Origin: Mastigias papua
Lineage: Eukaryota > Cnidaria > Scyphozoa > Rhizostomeae > Mastigiidae
Direction of reading: 5' to 3'
Assembly: GCA_964019165.1 (NCBI GenBank)
Contig: OZ025281.1
Coordinates: 9,856,388 to 9,920,387 of the forward strand
Length of the DNA: 64,000 nt
Part shown: positions 33,401 to 43,115 of the stretch, one piece after another
Layout: each line of letters starts with the position of its first letter
How positions within the stretch are numbered: position 1 is the stretch's first letter
Program-made: the position numbers and the translations under genes
The notes under the pieces: generated by a model
Told to the model about the DNA's origin: nothing
Seen by the model: the letters and a program-made list of their open reading frames with translations, nothing else
Database searches by the model: none

Positions 33401-35874
33401 TGTTCCTCTGAAACTTCTACATTTAAAAAAGCTTGCTTTATATCAGCTAAAATAGCCACCTTATTGAATCTAAATCTGATCAAAACGTCAAATATCTTAG
33501 ACAGCATATTTGGACCAGGGTACAAACAATCATTAAGCGAAGGGCCATTATTCCCACATGATGCATCAAATACTGCACGGATTTTTGTAGTCTCCTTGTC
33601 CTCTCTCACTACAGGCCTATGAGGCAGATAATGTACCTGGCCAGCATCCTTGTCAACATCAGACTCTACCACCTTTTCAATTATATTGGCCTTCTCATAA
33701 TCCTCAAAAATACGACCATAATTCTCAAACATTTCATTCGCATTAAGCTTTCTTTTCAATGATTTTAATCTATCTCTACAAACATCAAAATTGTCAGTTA
33801 TCAACTCATGATCTGGTTTAAAAGGCAATTTTACAACATATCTACTGCCATTAAAAGCAATATCTCTTTGAAAACTGTGTACAACATCAGAATCTCCATC
33901 ACCAATATTTTCAATTTCCCAAAACTTACTAAGCTCTTGCTTCAAAACATCATTTTCATGCGTTTCACACCTCAAAACATGTGATTCCATACAATGACTC
34001 CCCCCATTTGGAGCAGCACGTCCAGTAGGTCCACTCAATACCCATCCTAAGATTGACTCACTAGCAGTAGGACATTCATTGCCTCTGTAAATAGTTCTTC
34101 CAGTGAAGAAAGAATGGTAGAAATCGCAACCAATCAAAATTTGAACATCAACAGGCGAATCATTGACAAAGTCATCAGCAAGATCTAAAGATGCAAGATG
34201 CTCAAATCTTTTGGCTTCCGAAAAGCTCTGATTGCTAAGAGGGCTACACAAAGTAGGAATACACAAAGCTTCCACGCACTTAACAATGCCTCTCTGAGAC
34301 CTGTGTCTCACTTTAAACCTGACAACATTCAATTTGCGCAACTCGGATTCATCATTTCTCCCAAAAGTTTTGATAACAACATTTTCTCTACGAAGCACCT
34401 TCAACCCCAAGCGTTGAGCTAGTTCTTCACTTACATAGGACCTTTGACTACCACTGTCAAAAAGTATCCTTGAAAACACAAAGGAATTACTGTCAATATC
34501 ACTAACTTCAGCGGTGCCTGTTTGCAGCAAAATACAAGACATATTTGAAGAAGAAATATTTGCGCTCACTTCATGTCTACCTTCAGCACTGTTCTCTCTC
34601 CTCCTGCTGCTCTCATTCCTCTCCCAGCCTCGTTCCCTATTCTCATTTCTCTCTCGACTCTCGCAAACGCTGATATTATGTCTCTGTTTGCAAATCTTGC
34701 AAACATACTCAACAGGGCATTCCATTGCTCTATGACCCATTTCTAGACAAACAAAGCATCTAGCGCTCCTTCTCAGAATACCCTTGCGTGATCTTACATT
34801 GGACACATTTCTACATTGAGAAGGGGTGTGACCTTCTCTGCTACAATACACACAGACAGACTTCGCAGAGGAACGTGACTTCTCTACCTGACCATAAAAG
34901 CTACTGGTTGTATACATCATTTTCTGAGCACTTCCAGAACCTGTCAACGAGGAAAGACAATTTTCTGCTGTCACAAGCTCCTCCTCAAAATATTTCATGA
35001 ATAGATCTAATGTCCACGCCTCTGTGCCAAAGCGTCGACCAATCTGTATTACAAACTCATCAGGTACCTTATCTTTCAACAAAGGCAAAAGAAGACTTCC
35101 GTACGTTGAAGTTTCAACCTTCAAAGACCTCAAATTCCTCAAGCAATTTTCTACTTCATTATACAACTTTCTCAGACCAGAAATATCCTTTCCCTTGATT
35201 TTACCTAATTTCAACAGAGTTTCCATGTAGGCTGTAATCAATACTTGAGGATTCCCATACCTCTTCTTTAAAATATCAATCGCCTCCTTATAATTATCAG
35301 AGCTCAATGCTAACCCTGAAATGCTCGCTAAGGCCTCGCCAGTTAGGAAGCGCTTCAAATAGTTGAATTTATTTATGTCAGATAAACTTTCGTTCTGATG
35401 AATAGCAACGTTAAACTGGTCCCAAAAACCTTGCCATTTCAAAGCTTGGCCCTTAAGTAATTCAAGCTCAGGCAACTTACAGTTAACATTTACACTTGAA
35501 GTCGACGAAGGAATGGCAGTTGTACTAGCTGGTAAAGATAGTTTTTCTAGTTTCATAGTCAACCCTGCTAAAATTTCATAAGTGGGCCTTAAAACCGTCA
35601 TACTTTCTGACATGTCATCCTCAATACTATCGGGATCTAAAGAATTCAAGATTTCTTCATCAATTTGATTGAGCCGATTAATCGTTCTGTCTAGATTGCC
35701 TTTCAGTCCCAGCAATACAACACGAGTACACTTTGGATCTTCAATGGCTCCCTTACATTCCTTCAAATTCAAATCAAGCTCCTTGCGAATAGCCTTTCTC
35801 CTATTTTGTTTCCTAGTCAAAGCAGCAGACATTTTCAAGCAACAAAGTGAAAGCACAAAACAAAACGCAGACAC
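30403..35874 (-). CDS. BEL/Pao gag-pol polyprotein, intact
   Basis: A single 1823-aa frame of normal length for the family. Domains in order: DUF1759-type gag (about 120-270), cysteine-rich knuckles (about 340-410, including CVYCSREGHTPSQC and CFVCLEMGHRAMEC), DUF1758-type aspartic protease with DSGS at D473, RT with catalytic YVDD at 889-892, RNase H (about 1070-1200), HHCC zinc region (about 1411-1455), integrase core with D1487, D1549 and E1585 (a D-35-E spacing), and a DUF5641 C-terminal domain. The protein packages the RNA, copies it and inserts the cDNA. All catalytic residues I checked are present. The second methionine, M15 (35832), is an equally plausible start because the first 14 residues are hydrophobic and unlike gag. 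Confidence 0.95.
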   Translation of the reverse strand: MSAFCFVLSLCCLKMSAALTRKQNRRKAIRKELDLNLKECKGAIEDPKCTRVVLLGLKGNLDRTINRLNQIDEEILNSLDPDSIEDDMSESMTVLRPTYEILAGLTMKLEKLSLPASTTAIPSSTSSVNVNCKLPELELLKGQALKWQGFWDQFNVAIHQNESLSDINKFNYLKRFLTGEALASISGLALSSDNYKEAIDILKKRYGNPQVLITAYMETLLKLGKIKGKDISGLRKLYNEVENCLRNLRSLKVETSTYGSLLLPLLKDKVPDEFVIQIGRRFGTEAWTLDLFMKYFEEELVTAENCLSSLTGSGSAQKMMYTTSSFYGQVEKSRSSAKSVCVYCSREGHTPSQCRNVSNVRSRKGILRRSARCFVCLEMGHRAMECPVEYVCKICKQRHNISVCESRERNENRERGWERNESSRRRENSAEGRHEVSANISSSNMSCILLQTGTAEVSDIDSNSFVFSRILFDSGSQRSYVSEELAQRLGLKVLRRENVVIKTFGRNDESELRKLNVVRFKVRHRSQRGIVKCVEALCIPTLCSPLSNQSFSEAKRFEHLASLDLADDFVNDSPVDVQILIGCDFYHSFFTGRTIYRGNECPTASESILGWVLSGPTGRAAPNGGSHCMESHVLRCETHENDVLKQELSKFWEIENIGDGDSDVVHSFQRDIAFNGSRYVVKLPFKPDHELITDNFDVCRDRLKSLKRKLNANEMFENYGRIFEDYEKANIIEKVVESDVDKDAGQVHYLPHRPVVREDKETTKIRAVFDASCGNNGPSLNDCLYPGPNMLSKIFDVLIRFRFNKVAILADIKQAFLNVEVSEEHRDFLRFLWFDMNCEGEHIVIYRFLRVVFGVTSSPFLLNGTIKNHVEKYKFTDEELVERLKEDFYVDDLVSGSDNVASAKIFVERVSKIMSEAGFELRKWVTNNPSLKQFLELMNRDFRQMNSDCIDCPRLKEEKQVLGLDWNVSDDEFVYNFDKFLTKCDGMKLTKRNILSVASSFYDPLGCISPVTARIKVIFQLLCKNKLDWDDEVSDDLKLTWFELLRTLRDLKTVKLKRYAFSDAAPSHVELHGFCDSSLEVYCAVAYLRIVSDEGIAVNFLCAKTKVAPLKSLTIPRLELLSCLLLSTLLLECKLALKRKIKIDKTFCWSDSEVALCWIKGKEKIWKPWVENRVVKIRKVVDRDCWLHVPGILNPADRPTRICKNLNELFLGDWFEGPKYLRELSINVFPFQFDDKLKLVDAFAECKAKCNTSSDLSSYDTMVVTCASEHVNFTETTGPVGTDCQSLSLGKVLDIERFSSLKKLVMTLAYIRRFVHNLRMKVKTKNELLCTDVITAEELEQSLIVLIRYEQSLLQAQKNYDKLKSSLKLFADNAGLIRLKGRFGESTLTFQEQCPILLRPSVDSYVTRLIVFDAHEKVYHSGIEATLARLRHRYWVYKGRKSVKDILRRCVICKKFQGRALLPPLSPDLPYYRVQYLMSPFTTTGLDFAGPLYVKDSNGRAKVYILLLTCSSSRAIHLELVRELTSASFINAFKRFAARKGYPSIVVHDNAKTFKATRTKLFFATHSIESKPILPMSPWWGGFYERLVRSVKLPLLKVAGKALLSFEELNTFICEIEMVINSRPLVYNSEDDLHESLTPFHLMYGRDISKCEKVEPIDDKISCLDYSNRYKYLVNILSNYWNRFVKTYLQELRQHHIYRKEKAKSDINLCKGDVVLIMDDNLQPRNSWKKGIIDEVIYGKDNLARGVKLITISKTGLRSPCYRPIQKIIPFEIANKCEEAVSTESKSEDSSERNELEQDPTKRSTRKAAIEGEQLRRLREKYY

Positions 35875-36115
35875 AAATCTCTTCAGAGACTAAGAAACAG
35901 CTAATTCGTAAGATAGCAAAGCAAATGTTTCACAAATGGAACAAATGAATCTGAACACGTGAATTTCATGAGTAAATCAGGTACCTTCGACCGTACAGCT
36001 TCGTGTGAAAAACCCGGTGCAATATCAAAAAATTGAAACCATTCTTACGTTACTTTGACTTTCGAAGAATTCTTCTGGTATTTGTATTCTGGTATATACT
36101 CGTATCTACCTTTAT

Positions 36116-36133
36116 GTCCCTCACTGGGCGCCA
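36116..36133 (-). other. BEL/Pao primer-binding site
   Basis: The minus strand reads TGGCGCCCAGTGAGGGAC, one base inside the 5' LTR. TGGCGCCCA is the complement of a lysine-tRNA-like 3' end (TGGGCGCCA). The remaining bases do not match the lysine tRNAs I know, so the exact tRNA is open. Confidence 0.7.
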
Positions 36134-36134
36134 A

Positions 36135-36305
36135 TGTACAATTTCGTTGCACGATAATAGATATTGAGACAAAAATACAACGTCTCTACGGGTTCGAATA
36201 TCTTATCACTCTCTCTGGAACAGATGGTTCCACCCTCTTTTATCAAAAACCAAACAAAACATTACAATAAACAAAAAACTCCTTCGCAACGTCTCATTTT
36301 ATACA
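36135..36305 (-). repeat. BEL/Pao 5' LTR (right)
   Basis: Identical 171-bp partner of 30209-30379. By family analogy it holds the promoter that drives minus-strand transcription of the polyprotein. The target duplication TATGTC follows at 36306-36311. Confidence 0.95.
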
Positions 36306-36311
36306 TATGTC

Positions 36312-37738
36312 ATTTAAACTTTCAGCTCTGTAGGGCTTTTAATAGCAGGTCCCACTGGTATGCCTAATCAATTAAGTAGCAAGATGATAATGCTCATTTG
36401 CTTTCTTATTTAAAGCAAGATTCCTCCTCATTTTATGTATATACCAGTACCTGATTAGCACTAGCGGTACTTTTTAGCGCCAACAGGCCTTTGAGAAATG
36501 ATAGTTCCTAATGCTCATTCAAAGCAACTTGAATTCTACATCACTCTCTTATGCGAGCTGCTTCATGTCAGTTTGTAGTGACACGTAAACATTGTGCACA
36601 TAGGCCATTTCTTACTCAACACCGATTTTCTTCTTTTCATTCATTCTCACTCACAACATCACACACCTGGGACATGACCATACGTCACTCCTGTCATCAC
36701 ACACCTGGTCATTCCTATTCTATTGTTCTCAATGCAATCACCGCCACACGATTCCATTCAACAAACAACTAACAACCACCTAACCCTTCCTGTACGTAAC
36801 TCATGTTTATTTCGGGTTGTTCAATGTTTATGTATATATTCATGTTATCTGTAAAGTAAAGTTTAGTCAGAGTAGAGTCAGAGTACAGTCAACACATCGT
36901 CTCCTCTCTCTGCCTCCGTGTTCTCTGCACGTTAAATAAGGATACTCACCATCAATGGATCAACGAAGGATGTCACTGAATGAACATTGCAGCTTATAGG
37001 ACCCAACACACGTTCCTATAAGTTATCAGGCGCGGATCTAGCCAAAAATCTGACTTGTGTTAAAAGGGCGTGGTCAATAGTTTAGGGTGTCGTCATGAAT
37101 GCAAGGATGTACTTTAGCGTACTTTTTTCTATCCATTTTAGCTCTAAAATTGTGTTGAATAACTTTGTCATCTTGGGAAAGCATTTGACAATAGGAATTC
37201 TATGCTGCATTACAGTAGAATATGCAGAAAATAGTACCTGGTAATAAGACGAGGGTCTTAAATGCTTCACATCTTACGGGTATAGATCAAGAATGAACAG
37301 AATTGATACTGAACACTGAAAAACACAATAACACTATTATATATAATTCTATAAAGACATGGCGTCCTTCCAACCTAGATATAAACAGAGTATTTTACCA
37401 TATTACTTATTAATTTTGCTTGCTCCATCATACTAAAACCAAAATCCAAATCACACGAAGACACAACATTAACGCTTAAAGAACTTTGTCTTGCAATGCT
37501 ACAAAGCTGTAGTCAGTTTATTTTGCGTCATGGTAAATGCAATATTCAATTTTGCAGGAATGTTTGCAGCACTTTCGTAAGCTTGGCCACATACATCAAT
37601 GAGGTCCCCTATTACATTTGCCCTCCTAGCTATGATTCCTTAGAGGAGGTTATGATGGAAAATAGGTATGCCAACACTAGCACACAGCTTTGTACCATTT
37701 CAAAATAATCGCAATCTACAAAGAAAAATTTAATGACT
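36312..37738. other. Unannotated DNA
   Basis: No coding sequence is recognised. The stretch 36570-37020 has LTR-like features (CT-rich part, TGTAGTGACAC at one end, GGACCCAACA at the other), but no second copy or target duplication. A perfect 9-bp hairpin (CTTATAGGA/TCCTATAAG, 12-base loop) is at 36993-37022. A GGCGCGGATCTAGCCA motif near 37031 resembles transposon termini. Confidence 0.4.
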
Positions 37739-37742
37739 TTAA

Positions 37743-38926
37743 GGAGTCAGTCATTTATAAAACTGGGTACCGGAGCAGGTTAGAATGTAAAAAGTGAATA
37801 AAGTGTTTATACCCCCTCCAATTCTGTTAAAAAATGTTAACATACCATTGAGAAATAAATAAAACGTTTTACACCCCAGTTGCTATCTACCCTGTAACTG
37901 TAGGAATTTCAGGGTAGACTTTGAAAGTAGCAATTGCCACTGTTGTTAAAATACTAGTTCTGTCGTTTAGTTTGATATTGTAATGTGGACTGAAATGTTG
38001 TTTTGTGTATTCATAGTAGTTCCGTTCTGAGATGTTCAGTTTTCCACATTTAGTGCTTACATCATGCCATGTCATCGTTTCATGTCCCTTGGGTGGTTAT
38101 TACGTATTGTCTATTCTTGGTGTATTGTATCATTGTGTGTTGTCATCACTCTGTTGTTCTTGTGTAATTCATTTTTTGATATAAATGTGGGTATGTTGTG
38201 TGTTTGAAAAGGGAGTCGCTAGTTGAGTCTTTATATGAATTCGCTGAAAGTCACCGTTGCAATTGAATTGCTGTTGCCGTTGCCTTTGCCATTGCCACTG
38301 CCGCTGCCGTTTTCGCTACCGGTGTCGCTGTGGAGCATTCGTCATTTAATGAACTTGTGGAAATTGGAACATTTATCTATATAGCCACCTTTATGTGTTA
38401 TTTATGTGTGTCGTAGCTGTGTTTAATATTCATCGTTGATTTGTTCTTACTTGTAAAATTTCTGTTGTGCTACACTGTTGTCTTCTTGAGAAGATCACAT
38501 ATAGAAAATATGTTCTGCAAAGCTACTTGCTAGGAAATATTAAAAGAAAGACCTTTGTACAGGAGGAAATATTATTCTTTGTGAGAAAAGTTTTCATGAA
38601 AAGATTGACTTATGCTTGAAACTTCATTTCGACAAACCGCTGTGATGAATGCTAATAAAAGCACTGCGATAACACGGTATACTACATAAAATTTAAATCA
38701 GAGAAAATTTGCTATTAAAGAAATGTTGACAACTAGATACGTATAAATTCAGTGATCAATAGACTTCTGCAAATCATTGAGCTGATTTTCTTTATATTTT
38801 ATGAGGATTCATACTTTTAGAAAATTATCCACAATGCTCCATGCCCCCAATTGTACTTGAAAAAGATTCCATACTCTCCCCAATTCTAACCCGTCCCGGT
38901 ACCCAGAGTTATAAATCACTGACCCC
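37743..38926. mobile_element. Non-autonomous TIR element at a TTAA-like site
   Basis: The ends form an inverted repeat of about 44 bp with roughly 37 matching positions (left starts GGAGTCAGTCATTTATAA, right complement starts GGGGTCAGTGATTTATAA). The left end is flanked by TTAA (37739-37742) and the right by TCAA (38927-38930), consistent with a TTAA duplication with one mutation. TTAA is the target of piggyBac and Kolobok families. No transposase is visible in the 1184 bp, so it would depend on a relative. Superfamily assignment is inference. Confidence 0.6.
38266..38330 (+). repeat. Imperfect (TTGCCN)n hexanucleotide tract
   Basis: Successive units such as TTGCCG, TTGCCT, TTGCCA and CTGCCG are visible within the TTAA-site element, GC-rich against an AT-rich surrounding. 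There are about nine units with drift. Confidence 0.7.
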
Positions 38927-38930
38927 TCAA

Positions 38931-39684
38931 AGCTTATGCTTTTGCCCGGCAAGAAGTATTTGCTCTTGAGGTCTCAGAAACTGGGAACTGCAGAGCAGGC
39001 CCGTTATAGGGAAGCAGAAGTTTCCTGAAGAAGTGCCTTTCCTTGTCTGCGATAAAATCATGGGAAAAGGTGCATGTCTTAGAGAGAAGCTTTTCTTTTT
39101 CGTATGATTGTAAAGCTTCGTTCTGTAAAAGCCGTTTTATATTTGAAAGGACTAAACTAGCAGTAATTGCCATTGTGGGGAACTGAGATTATGACGGTGA
39201 CGTGACTGCTATTTCTGTCAGTTACACATTTGCTATGTCAAGCTAATTACGTAATGTCTGACAGATTATTTTGGACATCAATGCTTGAGACGGATGCTCT
39301 CTTTCTCACTTCAACAGGCGCTCCTCAAATGGCATATTGCCTTTCCTGCCTGTGAATTTCGTTCCATTTATCATTCATTACATTTTCAGCAGTAGTCAGC
39401 GTCAAATTTATGTCGATGTTCAATCTTCGGCGGAAGTCAGGTCTGGTTTTGATTGGGTAGATCTGAACTGACTACAGCTCCCGCCAGAGATGATGCTGCT
39501 CGGAAAGAGCTACCATTGACCAATACTTCGCCGATAACGCTGTCATAAAATGCAGGCTATGCAATGTCGGTTTACTCCAGGTGTCTAGAAACTGTGTGTT
39601 TACTTAGGCTTACAACACAGATGTAAAATCTGACTTCAGCTCTAGCATGCTTCGCTGTAGTTTGGATCCGCGATATCATATCTC
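38931..39684. other. Unannotated DNA
   Basis: A 79-codon minus frame (38934-39173) shows no recognisable motif. No repeat pairing was found for this stretch, and nothing else can be supported. Confidence 0.4.
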
Positions 39685-39736
39685 CAATAGACCCTTTTCA
39701 CATTCCAAAGTCACGTGTATCTATGAAGTCGAAAGC

Positions 39737-39756
39737 GAGGCTAACGATGATGTCCT
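39737..39756. repeat. TIR core, copy A left
   Basis: A 20-bp sequence is inverted exactly at 41999-42018, and the same pair recurs at 46100-46119 and 48361-48380 in copy B. Confidence 0.85.
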
Positions 39757-41998
39757 CAACCTTCGTTCAGTGTGATGGTGTGTAGTGATGCAGTATTTTG
39801 CTTCTTGCTACGTCTTAACAATGGATTGCTTCAATAAGATGCTTCAAGACGGAAAATATATTATTGTTTTAGAAGATTGACTATCTTTGACAGCCATTAA
39901 GCACAAAATAATCTTAGTTTCACCGTGTACTAAGAAGGCCGATCTCGTTCGTTCTATATTTGAGGAGAAAGCAGGTAGCTCAATCACCCACAGATTGTGT
40001 AAAGAGTCCTTTTGGTGCAAATATAACAACACAAGTTCTTTACAGTGTGGGTATTTGCCTTGAAGTTCTGATTTTTGAGATGTTGCACCGTCCTCTTGAT
40101 TTTGCATAATTTTAAATGCAAAGACCTAAAGTAGGTTTGCTGCAAAAATGCCAAGTTCAAAGCTTTTTATAACACTTTCAATGTGAAAAATTTGTCTTGC
40201 TAAAGATAGCAACCATATTTTTTCGATAAATGCATGGCATGAATCTTGTATTGAATATTCATCATTGACACTGAAAGTGCAATTGATGTTATCAATATAT
40301 TCTTGCTATTGATCCTTCTGGAAATGCAGTCAGTGGTGCGTGCACCTGTTTGGCAGGCTTCATTTTAGGTGTATTTGGAAATTTAGTTATATTGGTGGTA
40401 TTTTGTTTATTGGGAGATAAGGAGGAATTAGTCAGGATGCTCCCTCATCCTCAAAAGCTGTCACATTTTCAATAAATTAGGTTCTTCTATTAGAACTCAG
40501 CCTTGATAAATAAAGTGATACAAATATAAGCCCAGTTTCAATCTTCATTGAGCTCTATGACTCAAGAAGTATCAAATCTTGGCCACCATCAAAATAAGGA
40601 TAAGCTTTTACATGATTATTTGTGTAAACACAGGTTACACAGACAAGTACCTTCTCCAATGCAATCTGCCTGCTGCCAACATAGCAGGCATCCTGCCTAC
40701 TATTCTTTCCTGACTTTTCTTGAAAATTGAGGAGTTGTTCTTGACTACATATCAGAGATACATAATTTCTGCAAATGATGCAACTGCCCCATCTTTCAAA
40801 ACTAAGCAACTGAACACATTTTCCAATTTGAGTAAGAAAGGGAGGCTCTCTGGTCAACTACTTTCTCAAATAGGAACAAAAACATATCATATACTGCATC
40901 CTATGTGCAGAGTTGTTTATTGGGCACAACAGAATTTATTCACATTGATGAAAACACTCCTGACTTTTTCCTGACTTTGTCAGGTTTCAATAAAATTTTC
41001 TGACTTTTCCAGACTGTCTTTAAAAATACAGGTTTGTCCTGACTGTATAACCCTGCATAGTGGAAGCTTCTTGAAAAGTTAACTCAATGTTTCATGAGTT
41101 CTCAAGTTTTGCAACATCTCTTGAGAATGGAACCCAAAATTCACCCTATTTACAATATGTATATCATAAGTCTATGACTTTAAAAGCTTAAGAAATAGTC
41201 TATTTAAGGTTTAGAATTAATAATTTACAGAGAAGATTCATTGCACATCATGTGAGTCTATTACAAAATTCACAGACAAGCTTAGGGATTGAGAAAAAGT
41301 AACACTTAGCAGCTCTTCTTTTGGTTATAGGAAATCCATTTTACATAGTGGATAGACAGGGCAGAAAAATCATGAACTATGTTTCAAAAACAATGCTTAG
41401 CTGCAGTGCCCAGACTAAGGGCAGTTAGTGTTATTTTATTGTTTGAGGGGAAAACCATAATTCATTGTTAAAAACCTGTTTTGTCTCTATGTGGAAGCCC
41501 TCTTGCTTGAATACTAAATAAAATGGATCAAATGCTGTAACAAGCTGCACTTACATATAACTTAGGGCCAAAAAGCTATACAACAACAAGTTAAGGATTG
41601 AAACAGTAAACAAAAACGGACTGTCAATACTTGGTCTGCAATTGTGCGTAAAGTATGCAGAAAAACATATTTGAAACTTGAGAATTAACGTCTGTCCATG
41701 ATATTCTATATTGCAACTAATGAATCTGTTCTCCTTAATCTAATCTCAAGCTAGTATTTATGTGTCTTTCTGGGCTGTTTGAGAATTTAACGACATCACG
41801 TGAAGGCCAGTCGGTACTCCATCACAGCTATAAAATCTATTCAAGGGACAATAGGCGGCGCACTGTTTTCCAGCTGACTTAACACTCAACTCATTGCCAA
41901 TGCTTTCTGCCACTACTTCTCAAAGTAAAACATACCCGCAAACTTGTAAACTTAGTACAAATTGTGGAATGTAATAAGGCCTCGCTGCTACAAATCCC

Positions 41999-42018
41999 AG
42001 GACATCATCGTTAGCCTC
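41999..42018. repeat. TIR core, copy A right
   Basis: Exact inverted partner of 39737-39756, about 2.26 kb away. Together they define a DNA-transposon-like element rather than a simple duplication. Confidence 0.85.
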
Positions 42019-42404
42019 ACTTTCAAAACTCAGACCTCTATGTCAAAATGAATGTGGATGCGGATGCACACATAGCGAGTGCATCGCCGGGCTATAATAA
42101 AAGAGAAGGAAAAGATATCCAGAAAGGTTCTTCATCAGTCTGACCAGCCCAAACTCTTAATATGGATATGCAGTTAATATTCGTAAATACTCGGAAAATA
42201 ATTTGCCTAAACTGAATGCTCATTTTATTTTTCATTTTTTCAATTTATTTAGGCACAACAGCCATTCAGTTAAATACGATACCAAAAGAAAATAATTAAC
42301 AATTAAAAGTTTGCAATGTATGTTTATAAGCTAAAAAATGTGTTTCACCCGCTCCCTCCCCCCATGTACTGATCTTCCATGGATTCGTGCAAACCTATTT
42401 TCTA

Positions 42405-42780
42405 TCAGCTCAAAAGGTAACATTTCAGATCTTTCTTGAATCCTACAACGGATTCGGTGTCCCTGGTGAGCTGTGAGATACTATTTCAGACTTTTGGAGC
42501 AGTATACAAAGCACTTTTTCTCGTATGTTCTAATTTTAGTTTTTGCACGTGGAGTTCCTTTATGTTCCTTGTGTTATATCTTGATAAGACAGACCTCTCT
42601 ATGAACTTATTTTGCAGGCCTTCAGGACAATGCTGATTGACAATCTTGAAAGTCTTGACAGCTCGATCAAATGTCATTAGTTGATTTACATTAAGGATAT
42701 TCTTATTGCAAGCATCTTTTATCTTCGAGGATTATATCAGATCGAGAGCTCTATCCTGATATCTTTGCAGAGTGCTAAGC
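42405..42780 (-). pseudogene. LINE reverse transcriptase C-terminus
   Basis: The frame includes KLSTLQRYQDRALDLI, LNVNQLMTFDRAVKTFKIVN, an RNKFIERSVLSRYNTR-like block and TAPKV followed by a stop where tryptophan is expected in the KVWNSI motif. It continues through QLTRDTESVVGFKKDLKCYL to the natural stop at 42405. This is the extreme C-terminal region of a CR1/L2-like LINE, with no catalytic domain. The W-to-stop change and a further stop after ALDLI show it is dead. Confidence 0.75.
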
Positions 42781-42794
42781 TTAGTATTGGAGAG

Positions 42795-42810
42795 CCCCCC
42801 CCCCCCCCCC
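42795..42810 (+). repeat. C16 homopolymer
   Basis: Sixteen C residues (G16 on the LINE coding strand) lie at the 5' edge of the truncated LINE. The flanking coding sense may continue beyond it (SHLRYANVV), in which case the run is an expansion inside the LINE rather than its end. Confidence 0.85.
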
Positions 42811-42832
42811 GACCACATTTGCATACCTTAGA

Positions 42833-43020
42833 TGGCTCTTAACAACAAGGGCTAAGGATGTTGCAAGAAGAGGGCAAACTGCTTGTCATCTTGCACATCT
42901 CCAGAAAAACCTTGAGGCACTAACAAGAACTGTAGTAGATAAAAGAGGACTGCTTTTTGACGAGCAACACAACGTGCGGCCATGGAGAGCAAATCAGGGT
43001 ATTCCCGCTACTTTCATATG
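42833..43020 (+). other. Possible ankyrin-like coding fragment
   Basis: One plus frame stays open for about 62 codons and contains GQTACHLAHLQKNLEAL, which resembles the TxLHLAxxxGxLE core of an ankyrin repeat. There is no start codon, and the splice sites bounding it are weak (a TTAG before, a GGTATT after). A competing view is that the opposite strand is still LINE sequence. The fragment may be an exon relic or chance. Confidence 0.25.
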
Positions 43021-43115
43021 ACATCCCCATTGAATCTGGAAATCCCTAATGACATGGTTTATTAGGAAACCGAAGGAAAATCGGCTAGGCCCTTGCATTC
43101 ACAGACAAGAAGAGG

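Larger units (their letters stand above)
30209..36305 (-). mobile_element. Young intact BEL/Pao LTR retrotransposon
   Basis: A complete 6097-bp element on the minus strand. The two 171-bp LTRs (30209-30379 and 36135-36305) read identically over their full length. TATGTC is duplicated at 30203-30208 and 36306-36311. A primer-binding site abuts the 5' (right) LTR, a purine tract abuts the 3' (left) LTR, and one uninterrupted 1823-codon ORF fills the interior. Identical LTRs and an open frame imply very recent insertion and probably a live family. A 260-bp leader separates the 5' LTR from the ORF. Confidence 0.95.
39685..42056. mobile_element. TIR DNA element, copy A
   Basis: A segment beginning CAATAGACCC is repeated almost identically at 46048-48400 in the same orientation. 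Near each end is a perfect 20-bp inverted core, GAGGCTAACGATGATGTCCT at 39737-39756 and its complement at 41999-42018. Outer TIR sequence is looser (CACATTC appears on both sides). The right end stops at GAATGTG (42056) where the left terminus would predict AAAAGGGTCTATTG, so the outermost bases are missing. No transposase was recognised; a 100-codon minus frame (40555-40857) is shared with copy B. Confidence 0.75.
42210..42810 (-). mobile_element. LINE 3' end, truncated
   Basis: On the minus strand LINE C-terminal coding runs to a stop at 42405-42407, followed by a 3' UTR containing AATAAA (plus-strand TTTATT at 42244-42249) and an A-rich end. The 5' side ends at or near the C16 run at 42795-42810. 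It sits directly right of TIR copy A. Confidence 0.65.

Noticed and set aside
36570..37011. Possible solo LTR
   Set aside because: It has TG/CA-like ends and a CT-rich body, but no matching target duplication and no second copy in the window.
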